From the NCBI RefSeq assembly GCF_036711975.1, contig NC_091972.1, positions 8,251,001 to 8,315,000 of the forward strand: a stretch of DNA of 64,000 bases. Direction: 5' to 3'. This document shows positions 23,871 through 36,274 of this stretch, piece by piece (position 1 is the first letter of the stretch; the number at the start of each line of letters is the position of its first letter). The notes beneath the pieces were generated by a model. That model made no database searches, was not told where the DNA came from, and saw nothing but the letters and a program-made list of their open reading frames with translations. Both the position numbers and the translations under genes were made by a program. The DNA is from Onthophagus taurus (lineage: Eukaryota > Arthropoda > Insecta > Coleoptera > Scarabaeidae).

Positions 23871-24152
23871 TCAAGTGATGTATAACGCGGTATTATCTGG
23901 TAGAATTAGTAGTTAAAATAATGTTTACATTATATGTTCTCTTTTATACATGTTCAATAATATATATTAATATAAACTCTTAACTTAGTAACATTACAAT
24001 ATAAATAAATATAGATTTAGATTTATTAGATTTATCTGAGGGAAATGTCCTATAAGAACGCAAGAAAATTAAATTTTTAAAACTTTTATTGAAACTTAAA
24101 ACATTTAAAACATTTTACAAATAAATACTGATCGGTTAATTACTTTTTGGTA

Positions 24153-25891
24153 TCACAAATTTGTTGATAAATATTCCTTTTTATCCAAATTTTCATTCGA
24201 TTCTAATAAATTTTCTTCTGATGTAATTGTGGCTAATAGAGGAGCTCCAGATAATTGTCGATGAAACGAAGTACTCCTTTGAAATGGGACTCCATCAATA
24301 TCATTTTTCCTTAATCGATAGCTGGAAAGTCTTAAAGACGAGTTTAACGAACCTTCACTACGTCTCGATAAAGGCGTACTAATTCCGGAAGTTGTGCTTA
24401 TTTCAATATCCCACATATCTGGTTTAGAAGCAACTCGTATAAAATCACAAATTTCTTTGGCACTACATAAAGGTGTGTCACATTCAACAATTGTGCTAAA
24501 TTTATCATGATCAATCACATACTTATGACATTCTTTATTATATTCTATACAATTCACGAATCTATATCCCCAACAAATTTCTTTATTTGTATATGAAGTT
24601 TGGCTTTGTGATGGTTGTCCAGTTACGGTTGAATCACCTTCCAACACGATCATAATTTCAAATCTCGATTCATAAAGATGAGCTGGTGATAGAGTCCAAA
24701 GAGGGCTCTCTGGGGTTATTTTATGGATGATCTCTTGTGGCCACATCAACAATCCGTACTTTTCAAGTTTTAAATTTTCAAAGTAATATTGAAGTGGTTC
24801 TCCTTCCACAGAAACTTTTCGTTTTATTAAAACAGCTTTTATTACTGTTTTGGCCCAATGTTTCCCATGTGAATCTCTTACACGAAATATTAGTGATAAT
24901 ACTCCATCTCGAATACAAACCTAGATTTAAAAAATAAAAATTAATTTTGAAATTGATTCGATTACATTGTGTAAAATAAGTTGCTTATTTTTAAAGTATA
25001 AATGTTTTTACAACTTAATATAATTTTCAGGTACTTACAACAGCTTTTTTACTAAAATGTTTAATAGGATGTTTATTGTAAGGCCTGGACATTTTTACAA
25101 AAACTGCAGTAACCAAAGCTCCTTCAATAGCAACTCCTGTAATCGCTTGTAAAGTGATAATAATCCAACCGGGTTGACATTCGTTGGGATATATTGAACC
25201 ATACCCAATTGTCGTTAACGTTTCAATACTTAAAAGAAGATAACTTGTGAAGGATTTTGCATTTTGTATACATGGAACTGAGTTATTTTTTGTGCTATAA
25301 TAATGATCATCATTGATTTCAGCCACCAATAACCACATTGCGGCGAATGTAACATAAGCTATTCCATTTGCTATGCAAAGACTTAGTAAAATCCAACGCC
25401 AGCGTGTGCTGAGCAACGTATTTCCTATATCTTGAATGTATCGGAATTCTTTGTTTGGTGTTTCTATTGATGCTACATTATTTTTTCCACATTTCTTTAA
25501 GATTCGACTTGTTGATGAAGCGTAAGGTCTTATGTGGGTTCTAAAAATTAAACAAAAACATCATTTATGATTTTGTTTTAAAGATTAACTTATTTATATT
25601 TGATTTACATGGAATGTTGTTGCAAATTTGTTTGTGTTACTCAGTTTACTTAGAAAATAAGGTTTTAAATAGAATAAGCTTTGATAAAAACTTATCTAAA
25701 CGATTTAAAAAAATTCAAAACGAATCGGTTTTTAATCACATTTCTTAATATCAATCAAAATATATTTTTTAATAAAACGCTTACCTTTTCTCACTTTTTC
25801 TTCTACTTCCTACAGAAGTAGCAGTTTGAGAACGACTTTCATCACCTATTTCACTAACTACCTCAATCGAATCATTATTTCTACTCGCCAT
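24153..25891 (-). CDS. Inward-rectifier potassium channel (Kir), three exons
   Basis: Exons 25891-25785, 25540-25039 and 24920-24153 join in frame to 458 aa. A tetrameric K+ channel subunit: short Ser-rich N-terminus, slide helix, M1 (RWRWILLSLCIANGIAYVTF), pore with ETLTTIGYG at residues 143-150, M2 ending FVKMSRP, then the cytoplasmic immunoglobulin-like domain (AVVCIRDGVLSLIFRVRDSH, ESRFEIMIVLEG, ICWGYRFVNCI). In other Kirs the filter is followed by an Arg that pairs with the pore Glu. Here GYGSIYPNEC lacks that Arg and one residue, while the Glu is kept. The M2 rectification position is Glu175. It lies in tandem with a second Kir gene, suggesting local duplication. Insect Irk orthology is not resolved. 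Confidence 0.92.
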
Positions 25892-27587
25892 TTGGATCTA
25901 TTTGTCTTTTCACCGAAAAGAAAATAAATATCACTTGAAACTTTTCCAACAAAAAGGAGAAAAACACTTCTAAGATAATCCACTTTTCATATTTACAAAG
26001 AAAATGTCGCAAGATAACACACACACCATAACAAAGATTTTTTTTAATTAAAAACTGTTCATTTTGAAATGATTAAAACGAAAAACCTCGAATGTATCTG
26101 GAATCTGGTATCCCTGCCTTTTCTATAAGGCGAGATAAAAAGTTATCTGTTGTGTATTTAATGGTTAATCCCGAGAAATGAGGCGGAGAAATACGTCACG
26201 TGTGTATTGAAAACGATGGAAGAAAAAGATTAACGAAGATTTCAGATGGTTTTGTAAGATGAGATAATAAAAGAAAACTTCTAAACTGTATAACAAAACG
26301 AGTGTCACACAATGGGTGAAAACGTGCTCTTTATTAGTCTTTATTATCTTGTATAAGTGAAAAATTTTTTGTGTGGTCGTTAAAATTGATTTAAAAATTA
26401 CTCTCATTTTTTGTTAACTTAGTCTTTTTTTTTTTTTAATTTTTTTGATGTAGTTTGTCACGCAATTTTTCTAAATTAGATTTTACTCATGATAATTTAA
26501 TTTATAAAGACGTCAATGTGACAAAATGAATTAAATCCGTAATCATTACGGTTCTCATAAAATTTTATGGATTCGACCTAAAAATAAATGTATATTAAAT
26601 TATTTTCTTATCAAATGAGATATATAGACCATTAATTTTATGATCTATTTTATTTTTTATCTCTATAAAGTAATTCTAAAAATTCTAAAATAAATTAACG
26701 TTAAAATTAATTTTATCTGATAACGCAGAATCTTAAAGAAGTGAATATTTAGAAATTTTTTCTAAATGATTTTGTCTAAAAGAAATTGGACGTCGAGTTT
26801 GAATAACTGCACAAATACATCATCACGTTTGGCCACAAGTGTCCGATCAATATTGATCATTCGATCCAGGGAGGAGAATGTAGAGGGTTATCTCGACTCC
26901 GTTCTGTTCCGGCGAGAGATCTTGACCAGCACACTCAAGAGTTTGGATTTAGGCTCATGTTAATAGTTGTCACTCAATTTGCTACTTAAGTAGTGCTTAA
27001 ATCGGTTATGTTAATTGATATTTGCATCGTTAAGGCTTCCTTAATCTCCTCAAATTGATAAATTTAAAATTTTGATAAGATAAAAAATACAAATTTAATT
27101 TTTTAGTGAGTACAACATTACTATCGAGATGAAACAAAAGTGGTGATAGCATACTTTATGGTCTATCAAAGCCTCATTAATACCCAAGAAGATCATAATG
27201 ATGCACAAAATTAACTTCAAGTAGTTACAAAGTACCTAAAAAAAGGCACGTTACGATATTACCATTACTATAGCTTCAATAACACATCAACAGACGGCTG
27301 ATTTAATATACGTTTCAAAGCACACACTTTTGCTGAATATAATCCATGCGTTATGTTGGACGCATGTTGAAGCTTGTCTGCGTGCGTTGCAGCGTTCTGT
27401 TCTGGACGGCCGATTTATATTGTGCGCCTCGAGGTTCATATTCAATATAGGAATATTTAAACGAGAAGGAGTAAATAATGGACGATGAACTTTTGATTAA
27501 TGAAGTGAGAAGCGAGTTGTTTTGAAACAGAGATGAACTAAAAAAACGCATCTTCGATTGATTTTTCAATATCATGATAATGTTATA
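25892..27587. other. Upstream region of the first Kir gene
   Basis: Contains the Kir 5' UTR and promoter. GATA-type motifs (GAGATAAAAAGTTATCTG near 26130) lie about 240 bases upstream of the start codon. A less AT-rich patch at 26800-26955 and another at 27345-27440 are unidentified. No gene recognised. Confidence 0.4.
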
Positions 27588-28562
27588 CAGGGTATGTCAA
27601 ATGTCTGGAATATAACCAATAACTTAGTCATTTGTGGTTTTAAAGAAAAATGTTTCAAATACAAGTTTCTTTATTAATCACGGCGCATTTTTTGGCGATA
27701 TTTGCTTGTTTGCATTGTTTTTCGTTGCTATGACAACCAACATTGTTATTTTAAATAGGATGCATATATTGTATTTGCATACTTTGATAGAGGATAAATC
27801 CTTCTATGCGATGAACAAAATATGGGTTTTTTTGAAAGTATTAAATCGGCTAGTTACAATCAAAGTAGGCGCCGAAATAACGCCGTTGACAGCTTTAAAT
27901 GTCAAAAAAATTACAGTTTCAACAATTATGAATAATTAATAATGTATGGTCGTTAGTAGCTGTCTTTGGCCATCAACTTTTTGGAAGGTTTTTAACACTT
28001 CCGGTGTTAAAGAATTTTTTTAATATTTTGGATACTGTGGATTGTGTAATTTGTGTATTCGGGTAAATATTATTGAACAGTGTACAAACTTCACTTTGAG
28101 TGCGTTTTCTATCACCGTACCCATACATTATTAATATTTGGATTCTTTGTCGTTCGCTTAATTGCGCCGTATTTGTTTAAACTGTCAATTTTTTGACATT
28201 TAAAGCTGTCAAAGGCGTTATTTCGACGCCTACTTTGATTGTAATTTGCTGATTTAATATTTTCAGAGAACGCATTTTTTCTGGTTTTTTTTTCTTATAC
28301 AACCATATGATTTGATATATTCATCGCGTAGAGGGATTTATCCTCTATTAAAATGTGCAAAAAAAACATATGCATCATATGTCATATGCCCATTTAAAAT
28401 AACAATGTTGGTTGCCATAGCAACAAAACAAAGAACAATGTAAACATGCAATCGTCAAAAAATGCACCACAATTAATAGAGAATTTTTTATTTCAAACAT
28501 TTTTCTTTAAAACCACAAATGGCGAAGTTATTGGCTATATTTCAGACATTTGACACACTCTG
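27588..28562 (-). mobile_element. Tc1/mariner-type element with ~250-bp TIRs, transposase mostly lost
   Basis: The ends (CAGGGTATGTCAAATGTCTG and, on the complement, CAGAGTGTGTCAAATGTCTG) are inverted copies over about 250 bases and flanked by TA. Between them the minus strand carries LSERQRIQILIMYGYGDRK, then STVSKILKKFFNTGSVKNLP, the N-terminal DNA-binding region of a transposase family common in insects. The catalytic domain is absent. Confidence 0.8.
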
Positions 28563-28599
28563 TATAATGCAAAATTCAGTATATACAGGGTGTTTCAAA

Positions 28600-29440
28600 A
28601 ATTCGGTAACCTATTTCTCCTAATCTTCTATCGATATTATCAAACATTTGCCGATTTGGAGCTCTTCGTGCAGGAAACATTTCCCTGTATCGGCCCTTCT
28701 CGTCACGGCGACTGATAAGATCTATTCTAACTTAAGCCCTCCAAAAGTTTAGGGTCAACTGTAGGTCCTTGATGAACCTGAGTATTGCCATAGAATAACC
28801 AGAAGTGATACTGGCGGTATCTCGCCAAATCTGACGCTATATTGTTGCCAAGAAGCAAGGTATTGCTGCTATTGGTGATAAATTCAATTGTCTCCCTCAT
28901 TGATTGTGCATTCATCGCGCCTATGGTTCCTCGCGATAAGATGGCGGGTTTTAAATCGAGATCATAAAGCGAGATGCCGCCAACATCAAACGAATCGACG
29001 TCAGTGTCATTTCTGGTTATTCTGTGGTATTGCTCTAAGGTCTTTGTGTCTTAGGCGATGCATTCAAACAGTATATGTTCAGCAGTCTCTGACTCGTCGT
29101 TGTAAAGTCGACAAGTTTAATCCTCAATGTGGAAGAGATGGTATTTTAGGGGCGCATGGCCTGTCAGGAAGGCTAAGAGCGACCTTAGATCCTCTTTGCT
29201 GAGGCATAAAATCTCTTTGGTTTTATTTTGCGACGGAGTTATCATATTCTTGTCTGTAACCTGGAACTTCTTTCCAGCGTAGGGATCTCCAGCTTACAAC
29301 TTTCGGTTCTTTGGATGTTACTAGGCATTTGGTATTCTTGGTGTTGATGACCATATTTAATTCTTTTGCTTTAGTGTTAAAAGGTTCTTCTCAGAATCTG
29401 CAATAAGGACGACACCGTCAGTATAGCAGACGGGATGGAA
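28600..29440 (-). mobile_element. LINE remnant: RT end and RNase H/zinc-knuckle tail
   Basis: Minus strand from 29440: CYTDGVVLIADSEKNLLTL (decayed YADD box), then fragments down to EDLRSLLAFLTGHAPLKYHL, TCRLYNDESETAEHILFEC and a 60-residue tail at 28915-28727. This order is typical of LINEs with a C-terminal RNase H-like region. A MITE-type end (ACAGGGTGTTTCAAAAATTC) sits at about 28587. Confidence 0.7.
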
Positions 29441-29625
29441 GAATGTTTCTCATTTTTAACACATTTTAACATATATATATCATTTGTTGTCAAATACCTT
29501 ACTCTGATTTTGTTTTACACTGGGTATTAATGTCGTATATTAATTTTACTATTAACATTATTATTTTCATATTTTCAATAATTTTATTTTCTTAAACAAT
29601 CTATACATAACTAACAATTATTTTT

Positions 29626-32600
29626 TTATGTTTTTGGAAATACAGATAAATTACTATTTACACTACAACAAGAATTCCTATCTAAATATTCTTCCATGCT
29701 TGTTAACATCGTATCTAAATCTATAGCCTGTTCAAATTCGAATTCACTTTTCGGGTAATCATTAGACATCAATGATTGGTGAGGTATCTCGTAAACAGAA
29801 TCGTCTTCAAAAATTCGATTCCCACTTTTAATATTATTAAATTTCCTAGCGCTGAAATGATCCATATACGAGTTATGATTTTTAGAAACACCTGAAAAAT
29901 TAGAACTATTCGGGTAATCGCTAAAATTAGTGATTGCAGGCATCGACTTCGATTCCATCATCCACGAATCGTCCATGTTTGAAATAATCGGAGTTTCGTG
30001 GAAATAATTTAAATCGTCAAAAATTTCTTCGTTTTCTTTAACGTCGGGATCTTCGCAATCTTTTGATTTCTCTTCTTTATTATTTTCTTTGGAATTTTCT
30101 GATTCAATGGACATTATTGTGCCTCTCCTTTTTGTGCCGTCGTAAGTTACATTAATTTTTAAGTTGTAATTTCTTGAAACTGATGGTGTTGGAGTCATCG
30201 ATCGATAAACTTCGTAAAATTTCTTAGCGCTACACAGATGCGTCGCATTCTCGACGGTTTTATTAAAATTTTTTCTTTGGATATCGTACATCGCTTCCGG
30301 TTTATTATATTTGATACAATTTTTAAATTTATAACCCCATAAAATTTCGGAACTAATATAAGAAGTTCTTGTTTTTGAACATTGTCCGGTTGTCGCCGAA
30401 CTTCCTTGAATTGTTACTATAATTTCAAATCTGGAAAAATAAATTAAATTGGGTTAAACGTTATTTAATTAAAAAATGTAATACGCGATATTGTTTTAAT
30501 TGCAAATGTTGGGTTGGATTTTGTATCTTTTTTTAATGCAAATTGAAATGTATTCATCGGTGTATTTGTGAATTTTGTCGTTGCAAATACACAACATGTG
30601 CCTTTAAAATGTAAACGAGATGTGCTATAAAAAATATTTTATGCTGCTCTGTACTCTTTTATGTATACAAAATTATCTTTATGACCGAAGCGAAATACAA
30701 CCAAAAAAAGAAGGAAAAATTGCTCTTTTAGCTTTAAGCTATGAACGCTAATAAAGTTTTATGTGGTTAGTTTGAAATTTTGTATCAGATGTTTTTAATA
30801 CAAAATATTTGTATTAATTTGCTTGTTATTTCATTCTCTTGTGATGTCGATAAATTATTTAAATAAAAAATTAAAGCATGATAATATTAACAACTTTGGT
30901 TTACTTACTTATCTGATATTAAATTGTAGGAAGAAATATCCCAAAGTGGACTTTTCGATGTAATTCGATGAACAACTTCTAATGGCCAAATTAAAAATCC
31001 GTAAGGTTCCAAATTTAAAACTTCCAAATAAGGTTCTCCCGTTTCACCATCTTTTTTTAAAATATACGCTGTTATAGAAGTCGAAATAGCGTGCCTACAT
31101 TCTTCATCGTGGACTCTAAATATCAAACAAAGGTGGCCATCACGTCTGCAAACCTTACAAAAAAAATGTTTTTTTAAATAATTTTATTTTAGAAATTTCT
31201 ACTAACTTACAATCGCGTGTTTACTAAAGACGTTGTGACGAAATCTCGACGAAGGTTTCACAATTTTCATATAAACGACGTTTATGGTGACGCCACAAAC
31301 GAAAATTCCAATTATTAATTGGATACAAAGAACAAAAGCGCCTTCCAAGCAATGATCGGTTATTGATCTTGTTCCATATCCAATACTAACTTGTGATTCT
31401 AAACTAAATAAAAAATAACCAGCAAAACTTTGAACGCCCGTTATGCAAGGATTTATTGGATTCGCTTCTAAATCGCCGTTTGAAGTTGAAATTAACATCC
31501 AAACGACGCCGAACGTTAACCAACAAAGAATAAAAACTGATGATGCTGCTAAAATTATTTTCCACCATTTTCCTGAGACTAAAGTATTGAAAAAATCTCG
31601 AAGATATTTTTCGGTTAAACTAGATTCGGTTTTTCTTAATACATTATATTTTCCAGTTTTTTTAATCAGTCTTCTTCCAACAGGAGATTTTCTAAAAAAA
31701 AAAAATAAATAAAAAAAAATTAATTAAAATTAACTTTAAAATGTTATGTTTCGAACATTGGAAATGAAAAAACGGTTTCAATATCTTTTTGCTCCATTCT
31801 CCAATAAAATAAAAATAAATCTTGAACACACAAAAGCGAAATTAGCCACCTTTAGAACAGTAAGTTCAAAAGAGCACTGTAGTAACTATCTTATCTCGTT
31901 CACAGTAAATTTTCTTTAATCGTAACGTTTTTGCTACTGCTGCTGTTGTGTTTCTCGTGCTCACCAGATTGTTGTTTACTCACTTTACTCCGTTCTGGTG
32001 CTAGTAAATCTCTAAACTGTTTGCATTTGGTTGTCCTCATTGTGTTATTCTATCATTGTATTGTACGCACTTCAATTCTAATAAGTGCCTAAGGGGCATT
32101 TAAAACGTTTATCTTTTTAACCGATTAATTATATTTTTATCACTTTTTTAGACAACGTCGTTCACCTTGACATTTATTCATTATTTTAATCATTTTTTAA
32201 CAAAAAAGGAGCGGATTGAAGTGGATGTATCAGTTGTGATTTGAACAAACTGGTTAAAAATTCTAATAAAGTTTTTTTATGCAATCATAAATTATTTATG
32301 AAATGTTATGAAATATAACGTAGAACTGTATTAAAAAGGAAATGAGAAAAGATGTTGATTACATAATAAAATTTAAATAAATTTATGTAAAGATATAACA
32401 ATACTGTAGTAAATGTTGTATACAAAAATTATCTTTTTTAATTGTAATTTTATTAGTGATATGCAAGTTTGCAGCTATCATTTTCTTGGAGTTTTTGTTT
32501 TCTTGCTTATTGTTTTAAAGTGTAACAGGGTATTGATTTCAGTTATTTGGTTACTGGGTACATAATACATTTATTTAATTTGAACTTGAGACAATGAAGT

Positions 32601-35600
32601 CGATTGAATCATATATTTAAGATTTTTTAAATATCGTACAGATATTCTACCGTAATGTTTTCTTAGAAGATAATGAATACAAGAAAATATTTAGAAATGT
32701 CAATAAAAATAACTGTTCATAGTACTTTATCTATAAAGTTAAAACCCTCGAGGTGCTGCATAGTCTTTTTTTGACTGGCCATAATCTGTGTCACTGTCTC
32801 TTCCTCTGTTGTTCTCGGTCTTCTCTGGATCGCCTGCCCTGCGCTAAAACCACCATCTATATCCGTGGTTTCTTCAACTCTCCATTCGTCTAATGTGGCT
32901 AAATCAAGATATGTAGATAAAGCATATTGACCTCTTCTCGAATAGCTATTCCGTACTCTGTCCCGTCACGTCTTTCGTGGAACCCTCTGGAGATATTTCA
33001 TTTGGACAGCATCAACCCTACTGATGTACCTTCTATTTGCGCTCCAAATTTCACTGCCATAAGTAAATATAGGTTCAATAACCGCTTTAAAAACCCTTGT
33101 CTTGGCCATGCCGCTTACTTCACCCTTTCCAAACACACCGACTTATGTCCACTTTATTCCTAACCTCTTCAGTAAGCTTTCCCGTTTGCTGGATTTTCGT
33201 GCCCAGATATTGATACTTAATAGTTATGTGGATGTTATGTACAGCTCTGTTCAGATTTAATGCGAATCGTCCGCTGTTAGCTCCGACATGACCCTGGTAC
33301 TAGAAGAAGACGGAGACATCTTTTGTTTCTATTCAATTCGATTTCTGAGACTAACGGAAGTTATCCTCTTCCTTAACCCAGGTAAAACCGTCCCAGTTTA
33401 ATGTGGGCCGAAGAATGGATCACCCTTTTTTTTAAATGTGTTGATTTTATTTTATTTTAAATCTTTTTTGATATTTTTAAGAACAACAAATACACGATTT
33501 CTTATATGTTCCTCTAATAAATGATTTTAGTGTATTTCTATAAATAAAACGTCAGATAAAAATCTCAGTAATATAATTAATATAATATAAAACTTATAAA
33601 TAAAGCTTTATGAAACTCTCCTTCAAATTTTAAATATAATTATTCAATATCAAAATTACGTGCATTCAAATTTGTCCGTTTTCTTAAATACAATGCCTTG
33701 CATTCCTGGTCAACGAGAGTCAGGTTTGACTACGAGGCGAGCAATTATTGCACTTCATCAAGAAGGAATAGATAAACGGGAAATTGCCGAACGTGTAGGC
33801 TTATCAGTAAGATTTGAAGAAAATGGGAAAGTTGGCCTTATAACATCTAGATCAGGCCTAAGACTTATTCTTAATAATGCTCAACGAAGGGGAATTGCTG
33901 AATACGTCACCGCCAATCCATTTACAACGTCCACAATTATCAAGGATTTAATTCGATATATTTTTGATATCATCAGTAAAAACCTTGTATCCAGAAGGGA
34001 TCATCACGATTGTCCAAGACAATTCACCCGTGCATTCTTCAAGAATTGTTCATGATTGGTTTGACGATCATAATGAGGTTAGGTGAATATCCTGGCCAGC
34101 GCGGTCAACTGATCTTAACCCAATCGAAAATCTACTGGCTTTGATGGAAAAACAGTTCAATAAATATGCCAACTTTCCGATTCGCAACGTAAAATCCGTA
34201 ATTATTTTCATTTACTACAGAAATTGCGTAAAGTAAATGGATTGCTTATACTTATTTATTTTCTTAATTTTTCTTTGTGATTCAGTCATCTTGGTCATAA
34301 ATCACATCACTCCGCTAGCCTGTTCGGAACTTTTACAACACTACAGAGCAGGTAAAACCTGGATTGAATGCCTCGTGAACGTAGGTCGTTTCTAGTACAA
34401 TTTTATGCCTCTACGAGCGGCTCTTTTCGCATTATATCTGAACAGAACTGTACCTGTTCCTCTGTCCTCGTCACCACCATAACTTGACTCATCACCTTGG
34501 TCAACATCATTCCCCTCTCCTTGTGAAAATGTACTAAAAATATATTTGTCTTGTGGAAAAGCCCACATCGATATTGATCATTATCGAATCTGATGTTGCG
34601 GGATGGTTGGATGTGGGCAAAAATGATGTGGGTTAAAAGATCCTCGAGGACAATAGTGTTGTTACCTCAGTCAACCTCAGTTGAAGTATCTGGAGATCAA
34701 CCTCGATAATGAAGGTGAAGAGGATTTTGTGCATACACACTTATGACGCGGATTTTGTCGTCGTAATTTGTTATTGTGACTTATAATATTCTGTTGCTGA
34801 CGTATTACTCACTTTCTATTTGTTTTTTGTATTTATTATCTATGATTAAACCTATTCCTAAATGTTCTCTTTTCTCTCTCTTGAGACTCAATTCATACAA
34901 AGATGTATTCGTCGATTTCCGTCTTTTCTGTAACTTTCTCTTTTCTCTCACTAACAGCACATATTTCAATGTTTTTGCTCTTGAAATCATAATTATTATT
35001 AATTATTAGTTATTTCCTCATCTTTTTTTGTTCCGTACTTGTTCCAGGAAACGATTCTAAGTTTGTTCTTCTTCCATTTTGGAAGCCTTTTTCTCATCGA
35101 GGTCGTCAACTTTAAATCCGTCTGGTTCCGAAGCATATTTTTCGTCCTGTGAGCTAATATACTTTTTTTTCTTAGGTTGGTCTCGTCCCTCTGAGTTAAT
35201 AATTTGTTGTCATTTGTTACTGCAAGAAGTTACAAAACACCTCATAATCCAGTGGGTTAAACATAATTCTGGTTGCTTGGAAAACAAGCACGATGATCGG
35301 ATGGCCAAATGACCATCGATAGAGGTTCTCGTGCATCTGAATCGATAATTACTATTTGTTTAGCCACTCTTAAAAAGTGCTTAACTTGGTTGCTTGTGGT
35401 AAATAAGAAGGTATAAGGTAAATAAGCACCTTTATTCGACGTCAAAATGAGTGTCATATGAGATCAGGAATCCTTGGAAAATCCTTAGGCAGCATGATAT
35501 GACCAAAATTAGTGTGGGAAGTAAACCTTTAAACTCCCTCATACAACAAACTTTGCAGGCATTAATTTTAAAAGTTCTTTTTGAATTTTAATAATAACTT

Positions 35601-36226
35601 TTAGCATTATAACTAAAATGATCGATGAGCTTTATTCGATAATACTAATTTTTTGGAGTATAACTGGAATAATTCAAACAATCCATAACAACAAACTTAT
35701 TTTTTTAAAGTTATCTAAATAACCGTTTTTTTTATTTCCTTTTTTTCTCATACTGTTTAGGAGAAACCCAAACCTAGAGATAACGTTAAAAGTATTTTTA
35801 CGTTTATTATAAAGTCTGTTTAAGGTGACACATCTTATTCTAATGATATTGTAATGTTTTCAAATCCTTTCTTAAACATCATTAATAAAAAATATAAATA
35901 CAATAAAAAGATTTCAAACATCATTAAATTTTTCTTAAAAAAATCGAATTAAACTAAAATTGCGATTATAATTGTTAAACCCATGGATTATTTTTAATCT
36001 TGATTATAGGAAATCGACATTTAAAAAAAAATTTACGTTACCTTCCATCAGAATTAAATCCTTCAATAATATGAGGTCCTTGTTGATTATATTTTCTAAT
36101 ACTCCCTATGTAATCATCATTGTCAGTTTGAGGAAGCGTCGTCCTCACACTAAATTGTTTATGATCATCGATTTCTTGACATTGAACGACAACACTATCA
36201 CCACCAACTTGTTGAACTCCAACCAT
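29626..36226 (-). CDS. Inward-rectifier potassium channel (Kir), four exons, second copy
   Basis: Exons 36226-36042, 31691-31211, 31153-30909 and 30430-29626 join in frame to 571 aa (587 if the upstream ATG at 36274 is used). It has M1 (VFILCWLTFGVVWMLI), pore helix SFAGYFLFSLES, filter SIGYGTR (residues 164-168), M2 (FVLCIQLIIGIFVCGVTINV) and the cytoplasmic domain (VCRRDGHLCLIFRVHDEE, KFEIIVTIQG, ILWGYKFKNCI). The long acidic C-terminal tail (about 200 aa) is unlike the first copy. The filter starts with Ser instead of the usual Thr, and the M2 rectification site is Cys194 rather than an acidic residue, which predicts weak rectification. Intron 1 is 4.35 kb and filled with transposons. Orthology to fly Irk1-3 is not resolved. 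Confidence 0.9.
31692..32739. other. Kir intron 1, 3' part without recognisable elements
   Basis: AT-rich intronic sequence next to the exon 2 acceptor. I see no repeat, frame or RNA gene. Confidence 0.5.
32740..34510 (-). mobile_element. LINE remnant split by a Tc1 insertion
   Basis: Minus strand: VMVVTRTEEQ at about 34490-34450, then, on the other side of the Tc1 element, HITIKYQYLGTKIQQTGKLT and EEVRNKVDISR, followed by ANRRYISRVDAVQMKYLQRV-like pieces with shifts and a C-terminal tail to about 32740. This is the region after the catalytic YADD of an endonuclease/RT LINE. Confidence 0.75.
33242..34450 (+). mobile_element. Internally deleted Tc1-like element inserted in the LINE
   Basis: Ends CAGCTCTGTTCAGATTTAAT and, on the complement, CAGTTCTGTTCAGATATAAT are flanked by TA. 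The plus strand encodes MPCIPGQRESGLTTRRAIIA and HQEGIDKREIAERVGLS, then after a deletion WPARSTDLNPIENLLALMEK at about 34090, the C-terminal signature of Tc1 transposases. The central catalytic region is missing. Confidence 0.85.
34511..36041. other. Rest of Kir intron 1
   Basis: A short plus-strand LKYLEINLDNEGEED at about 34682 looks like a further LINE scrap. A minus-strand, coding-like patch at 35050-35150 (YASEPDGFKVDDLDEKKASK) is probably a transposon remnant I cannot name. The remainder is AT-rich and featureless. Confidence 0.4.
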
Positions 36227-36274
36227 TTTCTTTAATAAATTTGTGGTAACATCTCTTTTAAGGCATCTTTTCAA

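Noticed and set aside
26800-26960. Possible solo LTR (purine tract GGGAGGAGAATG followed by TAGAGGG)
   Set aside because: No second boundary, no target duplication and no polymerase sequence nearby.
25891-29626. The two Kir regions being one fused or alternatively spliced gene
   Set aside because: Each has its own start exon, pore, M2 and stop, with complete in-phase exons; they are separate tandem genes.
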